64,000 nucleotides of DNA from Pseudomonadota bacterium (GCA_023387735.1 JAEWHP010000002.1:310001-374000); one strand, 5' to 3'; positions 9,116-17,977 are shown, counted from the first letter of the stretch. Made by a program: numbers and translations. The notes: generated by a model not told the origin, from the letters alone.

Positions 9116-9211
9116 CGTAGGGTGAGCAAAGGAGCGCAAGCGACGTGCCCACCATCCATCCGCCAGTTTCGCTGCGAAAGGGTGGGCACGCTTCGCTCTG
9201 CCCACCCTACG
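9116..9211. repeat. Intergenic repeat family B
   Basis: A 96-base element with perfect 9-base inverted ends (CGTAGGGTG / CACCCTACG) and an inner GTGCCCACC...GGTGGGCAC inverted repeat. It would fold into a long stem. This is a short non-coding mobile-type repeat common in high-GC alphaproteobacteria; no coding sense was seen. Confidence 0.85.
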
Positions 9212-9222
9212 GCACTGTGTCG

Positions 9223-9294
9223 CGTAGCCCGGGCGAGCGAAGCGACCCCGGGGCCGCTGTCTCCCGCATGTCGCTGGCGCTCATGCGGGCTACG
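9223..9294. repeat. Intergenic repeat family A, copy 2
   Basis: Near-identical to copy 1 at 8457-8528 and in the same orientation. It lies 11 bases after family B, so 9085-9294 is a mosaic of three repeat pieces. The rest of the 9004-9428 gap shows no further gene; a Shine-Dalgarno for the next gene is at its end. Confidence 0.9.
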
Positions 9295-9428
9295 GCACCG
9301 GCTGGCGCTTGCAATGCGTCCGCGCAGGTCCGATGCAATTTCGACGGTTGAGGAGGCGCCTGTAAATCACTAGCCTCCCGGAAACGGCCGGGTCACGGCC
9401 TCACGGTGGAAACGCAGGAGACACAACA

Positions 9429-10358
9429 ATGTCCGGCCCCTCTGACGACCAGCTCGGCTTTGCGCCCGACTACGATTCCGCGGTCCCCTATATGCAGCGG
9501 ACCCGCGATTATTACACCGCCATCGGTTACACGACGCCCTATCGCTGGGCGCACTATGTCGATGCGCCGTTCCAGCCGCTGAAGAAGCCGCTGGCGCAGT
9601 CGCGCGTGACCATCGTCACCACGGCCGCGAAGTACGATCCCACCAAGGGCGATCAGGGCCCCGGCGCGGCCTACAATGGCAGCGCCAAGTTCTACCAGGT
9701 CTATGATGGCGACACCGCCAAGCAGCACGATCTGCGTATCTCGCACATCGGCTACGACCGCAAGCACACGACCGCGACCGACAGCGGCACCTGGTTTCCG
9801 CTGCCGCAGCTCCTCAAGGCTGCTGCATCAGGCCGGATCGGCGAGGTCGCGCCGCGCTTCTTTGGTGCGCCGACCAACCGAAGCCATCGCGTCACCATCG
9901 ACACTGATGCGCCCGAGATCCTGGCGCGCTGCCAGGACGACAAGGTCGATGTCGCGGTCATCGTCCCGAACTGCCCGGTCTGTCACCAGACCTCGGCGCT
10001 GGTGGCGCGCCACCTCGAAGCCAACGGCATCCCCACCGTCGTGATGGGCTGCGCCAAGGACATCGTCGAGCACGCCGCCGCGCCGCGCTTTCTGTTTTCG
10101 GATTTCCCGCTCGGCAACTCCGCCGGCAAGCCGCATGACGAGGCCTCCCAGGCACAGACGCTCGAACTGGCGCTGCGCCTGCTCGAGTCCGCACCCGGCG
10201 CGCGCACCACGATGCAGTCGCCACTGCGCTGGAGCGAGGATGCCACCTGGAAGCTCGACTACAACAACGTTGCGCAGATGAGCCCGGAAGAACTGGCGAA
10301 ACGCCGCGCCGAATTCGATAAGCAAAAAGAAATCGCGCGCGGCAATCGCGCAGCGTGA
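9429..10358 (+). CDS. GrdB-like (glycine/sarcosine/betaine reductase selenoprotein B family) protein
   Basis: A 309-residue protein matching the soluble GRDB/PrdB-related family. Recognisable stretches are RVTIVTTAAKYDP near residue 60, the ISHIGYDR segment, VAPRFFGAPTNRSH, and the Cys motif IVPNCPVCHQTSALVARHLE followed by GIPTVVMG. The selenocysteine of true GrdB is replaced by Cys; no in-frame TGA is present. The family in aerobic alphaproteobacteria has no established reaction, so a reductase role acting on a thiol or C-X bond is only inferred. AGGAG lies upstream of the ATG. It is followed by a CoA-transferase in the same direction, separated by repeat C. Confidence 0.75.
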   Translation: MSGPSDDQLGFAPDYDSAVPYMQRTRDYYTAIGYTTPYRWAHYVDAPFQPLKKPLAQSRVTIVTTAAKYDPTKGDQGPGAAYNGSAKFYQVYDGDTAKQHDLRISHIGYDRKHTTATDSGTWFPLPQLLKAAASGRIGEVAPRFFGAPTNRSHRVTIDTDAPEILARCQDDKVDVAVIVPNCPVCHQTSALVARHLEANGIPTVVMGCAKDIVEHAAAPRFLFSDFPLGNSAGKPHDEASQAQTLELALRLLESAPGARTTMQSPLRWSEDATWKLDYNNVAQMSPEELAKRRAEFDKQKEIARGNRAA

Positions 10359-10368
10359 TCTCTCTTCT

Positions 10369-10505
10369 CCTTCTCCCCTTGTGGGAGAAGGTGGCGCGAA
10401 GCGCCGGATGAGGGGTATCTCTCCGCGTATTCAGTGTTCGCGGAGAGAACCCCTCACCCGTCTTCGCTTCGCGAAGCCACCCTCTCCCACAAGGGGAGAG
10501 GGGAA
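10369..10505. repeat. Intergenic repeat family C, copy 1
   Basis: An element of about 137 bases with long inverted ends (CTTCTCCCCTTGTGGGAG... and ...CTCCCACAAGGGGAGAG) and inner arms GATGAGGGGT / ACCCCTCACCC. It recurs at 58632-58767, and one isolated end is seen at 52781. It sits between the GrdB-like gene and the CoA-transferase and would form a large cruciform or RNA stem. Confidence 0.9.
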
Positions 10506-10534
10506 AGAGAAAAAATACGCAGGAGGACGTCCCT

Positions 10535-11728
10535 TTGACCCGACCCTTCGAAGGCGTGAAGGTTCTCGACTTCACGCAGGTGCTGGCCGGTCCCTATGCC
10601 AGCTACCAGCTCGCGCTGCTCGGCGCCGACGTCATCAAGGTGGAGCGGCGCGAGGGCGAGGACATGCGGCGGACGCCGCTGAGCCGCGAATGGGCCGACC
10701 GCGGTCTTGCGCCAGGCTGGCAGGCGATCAACGGCAACAAGCGCAGCCTGACGCTCGACCTGCAAAAGCCGGAGGCGATCAGGATCGTCAAGCAGCTCGC
10801 TGCCGAGGCCGACGTCGTGATGGAGAATTTCCGGCCGGGCGTGATGGACAAGCTCGGCATCGGCTATGCGGCGCTGTCGGCGATCAACCCGCGGCTGATC
10901 TATTGCGCCATCTCAGGCTTCGGCCAGACCGGCCCGGAGCGCTTGGGCGCCGGCTATGACGGCAAGATTCAGGCTTTGTCAGGCATCATGTCGATCACCG
11001 GCCATGCCGAGACCGGGCCTACGCGTGCCGGTTTTGCGGTCTGCGACGTTCTTTCCGGCGCAACCGCCGCGTTCGGTGTGTCGAGCGCGCTGTTCCAGCG
11101 CACCCACACCGGCAAGGGCCAACTGGTCGATGTCTCCATGCTCGAGGCGACGCTGGCGTTCCTGTCCGGGCAGGTCGCGGACTATTCGGTGGCCGGCCAC
11201 CGCCAGCAGCTCTCCGGCAACCAGGCGGTCAGCCGCAGGCCGACCGCCAACCTGTTCAAGGCGGGCGAGGGCTATCTGCTGCTCGCGGTGAACAGCGAGA
11301 AGCAATACCGCGCGCTTATGACGGCGCTCGGCCGCGCCGACGCGCTGGAGGATCCGCGCTTCGCCGACTGGTTCGCCCGCCAGGAAAACGAGCCGGCCCT
11401 GCGCGCCATCATCGAGGAGGCGCTGTCGAAGAAGGATCCGCGCGAGTGGGAAAAGCTGCTGGAGGCAGCAGGAGCGCCCTGCGCCAGCATCTGGAAGGTC
11501 GAGGAGGTGATCGATCACCCGCAGATCGCGGCGCGCGGCGCCATCCAGGAGCTCGATACGCCCTATGGACGCCTGCGCTTTGCCGGCAGCGGCTTTCAGC
11601 TCGCCCATGGCGGCGGCAGGCTGGACCGGATGGCGCCCGCGCTCAGCGCCCACACCGACGAGGTACTGGCCTCGCTCGGCTATGACGCCAAGGCGATCGC
11701 GGAACTTCGCGCACGCGAGATCGTCTAG
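10535..11728 (+). CDS. CaiB/BaiF family (family III) CoA-transferase
   Basis: A 397-residue enzyme that moves CoA between carboxylic acids; the acids are not predictable here. N-terminal signature PFEGVKVLDFTQVLAGPYAS, then GADVIKVERREGED and ENFRPGVMDKLG are standard for the family, as is GYDGKIQALSGIMS. The segment aligned with the catalytic-Asp motif of formyl-CoA transferase reads VDVSMLEA here, so that position carries Glu. Translation starts at a TTG, chosen because AGGAGG lies 8 bases upstream and the family N-terminus fits exactly. It probably works with the preceding GrdB-like gene if they are co-transcribed through repeat C. Confidence 0.9.
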   Translation: MTRPFEGVKVLDFTQVLAGPYASYQLALLGADVIKVERREGEDMRRTPLSREWADRGLAPGWQAINGNKRSLTLDLQKPEAIRIVKQLAAEADVVMENFRPGVMDKLGIGYAALSAINPRLIYCAISGFGQTGPERLGAGYDGKIQALSGIMSITGHAETGPTRAGFAVCDVLSGATAAFGVSSALFQRTHTGKGQLVDVSMLEATLAFLSGQVADYSVAGHRQQLSGNQAVSRRPTANLFKAGEGYLLLAVNSEKQYRALMTALGRADALEDPRFADWFARQENEPALRAIIEEALSKKDPREWEKLLEAAGAPCASIWKVEEVIDHPQIAARGAIQELDTPYGRLRFAGSGFQLAHGGGRLDRMAPALSAHTDEVLASLGYDAKAIAELRAREIV

Positions 11729-11871
11729 CGGTAGCCGGGGCAGGGCACCTCCAGCCCTGTCCCGTTTTGGGCTGATCCGCGCATGGCGACCTTGCGTCAA
11801 GGCGCTTTGATCCGCGCGGTCGAGCGTCTAAAAGACGTCACAAATCCGCACGTCCATCCCGAGGAAACGCC

Positions 11872-13716
11872 ATGCCCGCCTACCGCTCCCGAACCACGAC
11901 CCACGGCCGCAACATGGCGGGCGCCCGCGGCCTCTGGCGCGCCACCGGCATGAAGAACGAGGACTTCGGCAAGCCGATCATCGCCGTGGTCAATTCGTTC
12001 ACCCAGTTCGTGCCCGGCCACGTCCATCTGAAGGATCTCGGCCAGCTCGTCGCGCGCGAAATCGAAAAGGCCGGCGGCGTCGCCAAGGAGTTCAACACCA
12101 TCGCGGTGGATGACGGCATCGCCATGGGCCATGACGGCATGCTCTACAGCCTGCCGTCGCGCGAGATCATCGCCGACAGCACCGAGTACATGGTCAACGC
12201 GCATTGCGCCGACGCCATGGTCTGCATCTCCAACTGCGACAAGATCACGCCCGGCATGCTGATGGCGACGCTGCGGCTCAATATCCCGACCGTGTTCGTG
12301 TCGGGCGGCCCGATGGAGTCGGGCAAGGTCCTTCTCAAGGGCAAGAAGCGCGCGGTCGATTTGATCGACGCGATGGTTGCCGCCGCCGACAGCAATGTCA
12401 GCGACGAAGAGGTCGAGGTGATCGAGCGCTCGGCGTGCCCGACCTGCGGCTCCTGCTCCGGCATGTTCACCGCCAATTCGATGAACTGCCTGACCGAGGC
12501 GCTCGGCCTCGCGCTGCCGGGCAATGGCTCGGTGCTGGCGACGCATGCCGACCGCAAGGGCCTGTTCGTCGAGGCCGGCCATCTGATCGTCGATCTGGCC
12601 CGGCGCTACTACGAACAGGACGACGAGAGCGTGCTGCCGCGTTCGATCGCGAGCTTCAAGGCGTTCGAGAACGCGATGACGCTCGACATCGCCATGGGCG
12701 GCTCGACCAACACCGTGCTGCATCTGCTCGCCGCCGCCTATGAAGGCCAGGTGCCGTTCACGATGCAGGACATCGACCGCCTGTCGCGCCGTGTACCGGT
12801 CCTCTGCAAGGTCGCGCCCTCGGTCGCCGACGTGCACATGGAAGACGTGCATCGCGCCGGCGGCATCATGGCCATTCTCGGCGAACTCAACCGGGCCGGC
12901 CTGCTCAACCGCGGCCTGCCGATGGTTCACTCAAAGACGCTGGAAGACGCGCTCAGCCGCTGGGACATCAAGCAGACCAAGAGCGAGAGCGTTCGCAAGT
13001 TCTATATGGCGGCGCCGGGCAACGTGCCGACGCAGACAGCCTTCAGCCAGGAGCGCCGGTACGAAGAACTCGATGCCGACCGTTCGGCCGGCTGTATCCG
13101 CGACGCCGAACACGCCTATTCCAGGGACGGCGGCCTTGCGGTGCTGTCCGGCAACATCGCGCTCGAGGGCTGCATCGTGAAGACCGCCGGCGTCGATGAG
13201 AGCATCCTGAAGTTCGAGGGCCCGGCGCGGGTGTTCGAAAGCCAGGACGCCGCGGTCGATGGCATCCTCGGCAACAAGATCAAGCCCGGCGACGTCGTCG
13301 TGGTCCGTTACGAGGGCCCGCGCGGCGGTCCCGGCATGCAGGAGATGCTGTATCCGACCAGCTATTTGAAATCGAAGGGCCTCGGAAAAGCCTGCGCGCT
13401 GGTCACCGATGGCCGTTTCTCCGGCGGCTCGTCCGGTCTGTCGATCGGGCATCTCTCGCCGGAAGCCGCCGAGGGTGGGTTGATCGGACTTGTCGAGGAC
13501 GGCGATCGCATCAAGATCGACATTCCCTCGCGCTCGATCAGTCTGGTCGTGGATGATGCCACGCTGGCGAAGCGCCGCGAAGCCATGCTGGCCCGCGGAG
13601 CGGAGGCCTGGAAGCCGGCCCAGAAGCGCAAGCGCAACGTGACGATGGCGCTGAAGGCCTACGCGGCGCTGACGACAAGCGCGGCCCGCGGCGCAGTGCG
13701 CGTCGTTCCCGAGTAA
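11872..13716 (+). CDS. ilvD: Dihydroxy-acid dehydratase
   Basis: Dehydrates 2,3-dihydroxy-3-methylbutanoate and its homologue to the 2-keto acids of valine and isoleucine synthesis. It is 614 residues, the E. coli-type length. Fe-S cysteines are visible in ISNCDKITPGM (about residue 122) and SACPTCGSCSGMFTANSMN (about residue 195). The C-terminal swivel domain has KIKPGDVVVVRYEGP and TDGRFSGGSSG. It is a single gene, and no leader-peptide attenuator was seen in its 143-base upstream gap. The short hairpin CGTCTAAAAGACG at 11824-11836 lies in that gap. Confidence 0.97.
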   Translation: MPAYRSRTTTHGRNMAGARGLWRATGMKNEDFGKPIIAVVNSFTQFVPGHVHLKDLGQLVAREIEKAGGVAKEFNTIAVDDGIAMGHDGMLYSLPSREIIADSTEYMVNAHCADAMVCISNCDKITPGMLMATLRLNIPTVFVSGGPMESGKVLLKGKKRAVDLIDAMVAAADSNVSDEEVEVIERSACPTCGSCSGMFTANSMNCLTEALGLALPGNGSVLATHADRKGLFVEAGHLIVDLARRYYEQDDESVLPRSIASFKAFENAMTLDIAMGGSTNTVLHLLAAAYEGQVPFTMQDIDRLSRRVPVLCKVAPSVADVHMEDVHRAGGIMAILGELNRAGLLNRGLPMVHSKTLEDALSRWDIKQTKSESVRKFYMAAPGNVPTQTAFSQERRYEELDADRSAGCIRDAEHAYSRDGGLAVLSGNIALEGCIVKTAGVDESILKFEGPARVFESQDAAVDGILGNKIKPGDVVVVRYEGPRGGPGMQEMLYPTSYLKSKGLGKACALVTDGRFSGGSSGLSIGHLSPEAAEGGLIGLVEDGDRIKIDIPSRSISLVVDDATLAKRREAMLARGAEAWKPAQKRKRNVTMALKAYAALTTSAARGAVRVVPE

Positions 13717-13734
13717 GCGCGCTACCTGAGCACT

Positions 13735-14736
13735 TTACTTGGGCGCGTTGCCTCGCTTCTTTTCGAGCGCCGCCCGGATCGGGCCGAATGGTCCGAACAT
13801 GTGCTGCTGCTGACTGAATCCGTCGGCATACGGGCCGTAGGGCGCGTCGACGGGCTTGGTCAGCAGGTTGGGAAAATCCTTGTCGAGCCCCGCTTTCGTC
13901 GGACGCGGTTGCGAGATCATATAGGCCGCGACGTCCCAGGCCTGCTCGACGGTGAGCTGCGGATTCAGGTAGTCGGTCCCGTGCGGCATATTGAAGTGGA
14001 CGAAGTTCGCCGCAGTGATCAGCCGCGCCATGCCGGCACCATTGTTGAAACTGTCCGGGCCCCACAGCGGCGGCACCATGTAGCCGAGATCGCTGGTCGG
14101 CAGGCTGCGGCGGATTCCGGAGCCATCGGTGTTGTGACAGGCGAGACAGGCATTCGCGTAAACCTTTCTGCCGCGGACCGGGTCGGCCGACCGATTAAGT
14201 TCAGGCATCGTGCCGGCCCCGAGGCCTGACAACACTTTGCCGGCAGGGACGCCGGACGACAGGAACTTGATGTACGCCACCATGGCCTGCATTTCCGGAC
14301 CATCGGTCGGCAGCGCGCGGCCGTTCATGCTACGCGTCATGCACGAATTGACCCGGTCTTCGATCGTGATCTCGGCGCCGAGGCGGGCGCTGTATTGCGG
14401 AAACAGCTCGACCAGCCCGAACAGTGGCAGGCCGAATTTCTTCGTGCCGGCGTTGAGATGACAGTTGCTGCAGGCGAGATTGTTGCCGGCAAACCGTTTG
14501 GCCGGATCCGGCACCTCCGGTCCGATATGGGCGTAGGTCGCGGTGATCAGGTCGCGCCCGCGCCGCACGAGGCGGCCATGATCGTCGTCGGGCAGTGCGC
14601 CGACCTCCGGCACCGTCCAGACCGGCGGGGAGATCGCCTGCGCGCGCCCCGCACCCGTCGCGGCCAGCCCGACGGCAACGGCCGCAACCACGCGCACCGT
14701 CCAGAAGCAGAAGAGTTTAAAGGGATGGTGAACCAT
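13735..14736 (-). CDS. tsdA: Dihaem cytochrome c, thiosulfate dehydrogenase (TsdA) type
   Basis: A 333-residue periplasmic dihaem cytochrome with a signal peptide (about 1-34, ends AQA). Haem 1 binds at C89-x-x-C92-H93 and haem 2 at C197-x-x-C200-H201. The segment NSCMTRSMNGR contains C132 at the place where TsdA uses a rare Cys haem ligand, and the MPHGT methionine fits the distal ligand of haem 2. TsdA oxidises two thiosulfates to tetrathionate. The GAGGGA site supports the ATG at 14736. No soxXYZABCD genes are near, which fits tetrathionate rather than complete oxidation. Confidence 0.8.
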   Translation of the reverse strand: MVHHPFKLFCFWTVRVVAAVAVGLAATGAGRAQAISPPVWTVPEVGALPDDDHGRLVRRGRDLITATYAHIGPEVPDPAKRFAGNNLACSNCHLNAGTKKFGLPLFGLVELFPQYSARLGAEITIEDRVNSCMTRSMNGRALPTDGPEMQAMVAYIKFLSSGVPAGKVLSGLGAGTMPELNRSADPVRGRKVYANACLACHNTDGSGIRRSLPTSDLGYMVPPLWGPDSFNNGAGMARLITAANFVHFNMPHGTDYLNPQLTVEQAWDVAAYMISQPRPTKAGLDKDFPNLLTKPVDAPYGPYADGFSQQQHMFGPFGPIRAALEKKRGNAPK

Positions 14737-14865
14737 CGGTCCCTCGACAGCAAAGCTGGTTTCTGGACATGCGCCAGATCGCCACCATTGTCGGGCGTCC
14801 GAGGTTAATGCCGGGTTCAGCCACGCACCATGCGCACACCTACGGCGTCCAGGCCGGAAGGGACG

Positions 14866-15471
14866 CTAGCGGCGAGAAATCCGGGCCTGGTCGTTGCCGG
14901 TCGGCGAGCTGGAATAGGCGACGTTTCCGTCGGCGGTGGCGAGCACGTCGCCCGAACGCAACGAGCCGTCCATCGCGATATCGACCGGCGCCAGACCGGC
15001 GGGATTGTGGCCGTTGCAGGTGCAATCGGCGCGCAGCGCCTTCCGATAGGCAAAGGCGTTTTCGCTGTCGGCGTAGCGTTCGCCGGTTGCGGCATAGGCG
15101 TGATCGATGCTGGAGCCGAAGAAAATCTTGGTAGGGCTCGCCGGACAGAAGGCCTGGCATAACTGGGTCGGCGAGGCCGCGCCGCGCATCAGCGGAAAAT
15201 ATTTGCCGTCGCAACTGCGCACGCAGAACGCTGGTCCCGAACCTGCAACGGCCGGCCGCGGCGACGCCGGCTGCGTATTGTTGTTGAAAATGTTGCCGAA
15301 AAGCGAGGGCTGGTTCTGCTGCTTCTGGCCGCCGCCGAAAAGGAAATCGAGCAGGTTCTCGGCCGAACTCATCTCCGGCGCCAGCGCCACGGGGCCGACG
15401 ATGGCGGCAACAACAAGCACGCGGCGCAGCCTGCGCTGAAAGGATAGTCCGGTACGCAACACTTGATCCAT
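14866..15471 (-). CDS. DUF2865 exported protein, paralogue 1
   Basis: A 201-residue protein of the alphaproteobacterial DUF2865 family with no known function. A signal-like N-terminus (basic residues then a hydrophobic run to about residue 35, ends SSA) is followed by a Gln/Asn-rich linker and the conserved domain: GPAFCVRSCDGKYFPL, LCQAFCPASPTK, FGSSID, ERYADSENAFAYRKAL and DCTCNG. Six cysteines suggest disulfides in the periplasm. GGGAGG 9 bases before the ATG at 15471 fixes the start over the upstream ATG. A close paralogue is at 50424-51209. Confidence 0.85.
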   Translation of the reverse strand: MDQVLRTGLSFQRRLRRVLVVAAIVGPVALAPEMSSAENLLDFLFGGGQKQQNQPSLFGNIFNNNTQPASPRPAVAGSGPAFCVRSCDGKYFPLMRGAASPTQLCQAFCPASPTKIFFGSSIDHAYAATGERYADSENAFAYRKALRADCTCNGHNPAGLAPVDIAMDGSLRSGDVLATADGNVAYSSSPTGNDQARISRR

Positions 15472-15635
15472 CCGACGCCTCCCTTGCAGCACTAGTCAGG
15501 GGCGCGCTGAGCTCTCGTTTGCGGCAACCGTGGATTTGAAACGCGGGCTAAACGGGGCGGAGAAAGGGAAAGAAATAGGCGGATGGGCACAGCCGGCGCC
15601 ACATTTCGGCCGCTATGGAGCGAACCGTCGACGTC

Positions 15636-16295
15636 TTACGTCAGCACCTTCACCCCGCCGAGCGCGGTGACGCGGCCGCCTTTCAGCATCACGATCTGCG
15701 TTGCGAGCTGGCGCAGTTCGGCGGCGTCGTGGCTGACATAGACCATCGGGATGCCCTCGTCGCGCAGCCGCACCAGATACGGCAAGATCTCGACCTTGCG
15801 GCCCTCGTCGAGCGACCCCAGCGGCTCGTCCAGCAGCAAGAGGCGCGGCTTCGACAAGAGCGCACGGCCGAGCGCGACGCGCTGGCGTTCGCCGCCGGAG
15901 AGCTGGCCGGGGCGGCGGTCGAGCAGGTGGCCGATGTCGAGCAGGTCGGTGACGCGCTTTTGCTGCGTTTTATCGACCGGAAGGCCGTTCATGCGCCGGC
16001 CGTAATCGAGGTTCTGCCGCACGTCGAGATGCGGAAACAGCCGCGCGTCCTGGAACACGTAGCCGATCCGGCGCTTGTGCGGCGGCACGTGAATGCCCTT
16101 GGAAGTGTCGTCCAGCACCTCGTCGTCGAGCGTGACGATGCCGCGATCGGGGCGCAGCAGGCCCGCGATGATGTTGATCAGCGAACTCTTGCCGGCGCCG
16201 GACGCGCCGAACAGACCAGTGACGCGGCCCTGGCTTTCGAACGCGGCCTGAAGCGAGAACTCGCCGAGCTGCTTGTTGACGTCGACGCGCAGCAT
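15636..16295 (-). CDS. modC: Molybdate ABC transporter ATP-binding protein, lacking the TOBE/Mop domain
   Basis: Energises molybdate uptake at the cytoplasmic face of ModB. Walker A is GASGAGKSS (about residue 30), the Q-loop YVFQDARLFPH, the signature LSGGERQRVALGRAL and Walker B LLLLDEPLGSLDE are intact. At 219 residues it ends right after the ATPase core, where E. coli ModC (352 residues) continues with a molybdate-binding TOBE/Mop domain. No such domain is encoded downstream. It starts 3 bases after the modB stop, so the three mod genes are one operon. Confidence 0.93.
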   Translation of the reverse strand: MLRVDVNKQLGEFSLQAAFESQGRVTGLFGASGAGKSSLINIIAGLLRPDRGIVTLDDEVLDDTSKGIHVPPHKRRIGYVFQDARLFPHLDVRQNLDYGRRMNGLPVDKTQQKRVTDLLDIGHLLDRRPGQLSGGERQRVALGRALLSKPRLLLLDEPLGSLDEGRKVEILPYLVRLRDEGIPMVYVSHDAAELRQLATQIVMLKGGRVTALGGVKVLT

Positions 16296-16298
16296 CGT

Positions 16299-16994
16299 TC
16301 AGTTCCCGTGCAGGCGCTTGGTGGCGCGCCGCGCGAACGCTTCAGATGCGATCAGGGCGCCCATCGCGATCACGATGGAAATCAGCACCAGCCGCGCCGC
16401 GGCGGTGTCGCCATCGGGCGTCTGGATCAGCGAATAGATCGCGGAAGAAATCGTCTGGGTCTCGCCGGGAATGTTGGAGACGAAGGTGATGGTGGCGCCG
16501 AACTCGCCGATCGCCTTGGCAAAGCCGAGCACCATGCCGGCCAGGATGCCCGGCAGCGCCAGCGGCAGCGTCACGGTGGCGAACACCCGCCAGGGCGCGG
16601 CGCCGAGCGTGCTGGCGGCCTGCTCCAGCCGCCGGTCGATCGCCTCGATCGACAATCGTATCGGCCGCACCAGCAGCGGAAACGACATCACGCCGCAGGC
16701 GAGCGCCGCACCGGTCCAGCGGAATGCGAACACGATGCCGAGATTGTCGGCGAGCCACGCGCCGACCATGCCGCGCCGGCCGAACGTCAGCAGCAGCAGA
16801 TAGCCCGTGACGACCGGCGGCAGCACCAGCGGCAGATGCACCAAGGCATCGAGAACCGACTTGCCCCAGAAATCATGCCGCGCCAGCAGCCATGCCAGCG
16901 CGATGCCGAATGGCGTCGCCACCAGCGTCGCGATGATGGCGACCCGCAGCGACAGCAGGATGGCCGTCCATTCGGCCGGCGTGATCTCGGACAT
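16299..16994 (-). CDS. modB: Molybdate ABC transporter permease
   Basis: A 231-residue inner-membrane permease with about five to six hydrophobic segments and the EAA loop (LEQAASTLGAAPWRVFATVT). FGATITFVSNIPGETQT is the typical ModB end of that region. The ATG at 16994 overlaps the modA stop as TGATG, which fixes the start; the longer frame upstream is just modA read in another frame. Confidence 0.95.
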   Translation of the reverse strand: MSEITPAEWTAILLSLRVAIIATLVATPFGIALAWLLARHDFWGKSVLDALVHLPLVLPPVVTGYLLLLTFGRRGMVGAWLADNLGIVFAFRWTGAALACGVMSFPLLVRPIRLSIEAIDRRLEQAASTLGAAPWRVFATVTLPLALPGILAGMVLGFAKAIGEFGATITFVSNIPGETQTISSAIYSLIQTPDGDTAAARLVLISIVIAMGALIASEAFARRATKRLHGN

Positions 16995-17779
16995 CAGGTC
17001 GACGGGCTGACCAGGAACTTGAAGCCGTATTTTTCCAGAATGTTCTTCGCCGCGGTCGAGCGCAGGAAGGCGAGATATCCCGTCGTTTCTGGCTTGGCGG
17101 TGGTCGTCGCTGCGACCGGATAGATGATTGCCGGATGGGAATCGCCCGGGAACGTGCCGACCACCTTGACGCCGGGCTCGACCCTGGCGTCGGTGGAGTA
17201 GACGATGCCGAGCGCCGCTTCGCCGCGCGCGACCAGCGTCAGCGCCGCGCGCACGCTTTCGGCCATCGCAAATTTCGGTTCGGCCGCCTGCCATGAACCG
17301 AGCTTTTCCAGCGCCGCCCTGGCGTATTTGCCGACGGGCACGGATTTGACGTCGCCGGTGGCGATCCTGCCGTCGCCGGCGAGCCTGGCGAGGTCGAATC
17401 CGGCGCCGATGGTCACATTGTCGATTTTCGAATCCTTCGGCGCGATCAGCACGATGCTGTTGCCGAGGAGATTGACCCGGCTCGGTTCGTTGATGTTCTT
17501 CTTGCCGATCGCGTAGTCCATCCAGTCGGTGTCGGCGGAGATGAAGACGTCGGCAGGCGCCCCCTGTTCGATCTGTTTCGCCAAGGTAGAGCTCGCGGCG
17601 TAGCTCACCGTGGTCTTGACGCCGGTTTTGGCGGCATAGGCGGCATTGATGTCGTCGAGCGCATTCTTCATCGAAGCTGCGGCGAAAATCGTAAGGGTCT
17701 TGTCCTGCGCGGTCGCGGGCGAATGAATGGCTCCGAACAGGAGCAGAAAAGCAGAAAGCATTCCGGCGAAACGGTTCAT
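16994..17779 (-). CDS. modA: Molybdate-binding periplasmic protein
   Basis: A 261-residue receptor for molybdate/tungstate. A signal peptide covers residues 1-24 (ends ATA). Anion-binding motifs are visible: FAAASMKNALDDI, YAASSTLAKQIEQGAPADVFIS, and SVPVGKYARAAL. It is the first gene of modABC. I saw no convincing ModE-type palindrome in the 198 bases upstream, so regulation is unknown. Confidence 0.96.
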   Translation of the reverse strand: MNRFAGMLSAFLLLFGAIHSPATAQDKTLTIFAAASMKNALDDINAAYAAKTGVKTTVSYAASSTLAKQIEQGAPADVFISADTDWMDYAIGKKNINEPSRVNLLGNSIVLIAPKDSKIDNVTIGAGFDLARLAGDGRIATGDVKSVPVGKYARAALEKLGSWQAAEPKFAMAESVRAALTLVARGEAALGIVYSTDARVEPGVKVVGTFPGDSHPAIIYPVAATTTAKPETTGYLAFLRSTAAKNILEKYGFKFLVSPST

Positions 17780-17977
17780 GGTAGCGCTCCGAGCGTGCCC
17801 ACGGTCGCGCAGGTCGCGCGCCGCAAACAGGCGTTGATTGGCTCAGGGATGCGACAATCGGAAGCGCTGTTCCGGTGGGTCCCAGGCGACTTACGGCCGC
17901 AGGGATATCGCTGCCGGAACAATAGCATGCTGAGAGGCCAGGTAAAGGTGCCCCTCGTCGCCGGATCGAAGTGCCGG

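Noticed and set aside
9429..10358. Possible selenocysteine in the GrdB-like protein
   Set aside because: No in-frame TGA occurs; the motif uses Cys (CPVC).
15615..17123. A 502-codon open frame on the plus strand opposite modB and modC
   Set aside because: It has no recognisable domain, is rich in Arg/His/Gln as expected of a reverse-frame shadow in GC-rich DNA, and the minus strand has intact modB/modC genes.
17780..17977. ModE-binding site or molybdenum-cofactor riboswitch upstream of modA
   Set aside because: No convincing inverted repeat or conserved RNA structure could be traced in these 198 bases.
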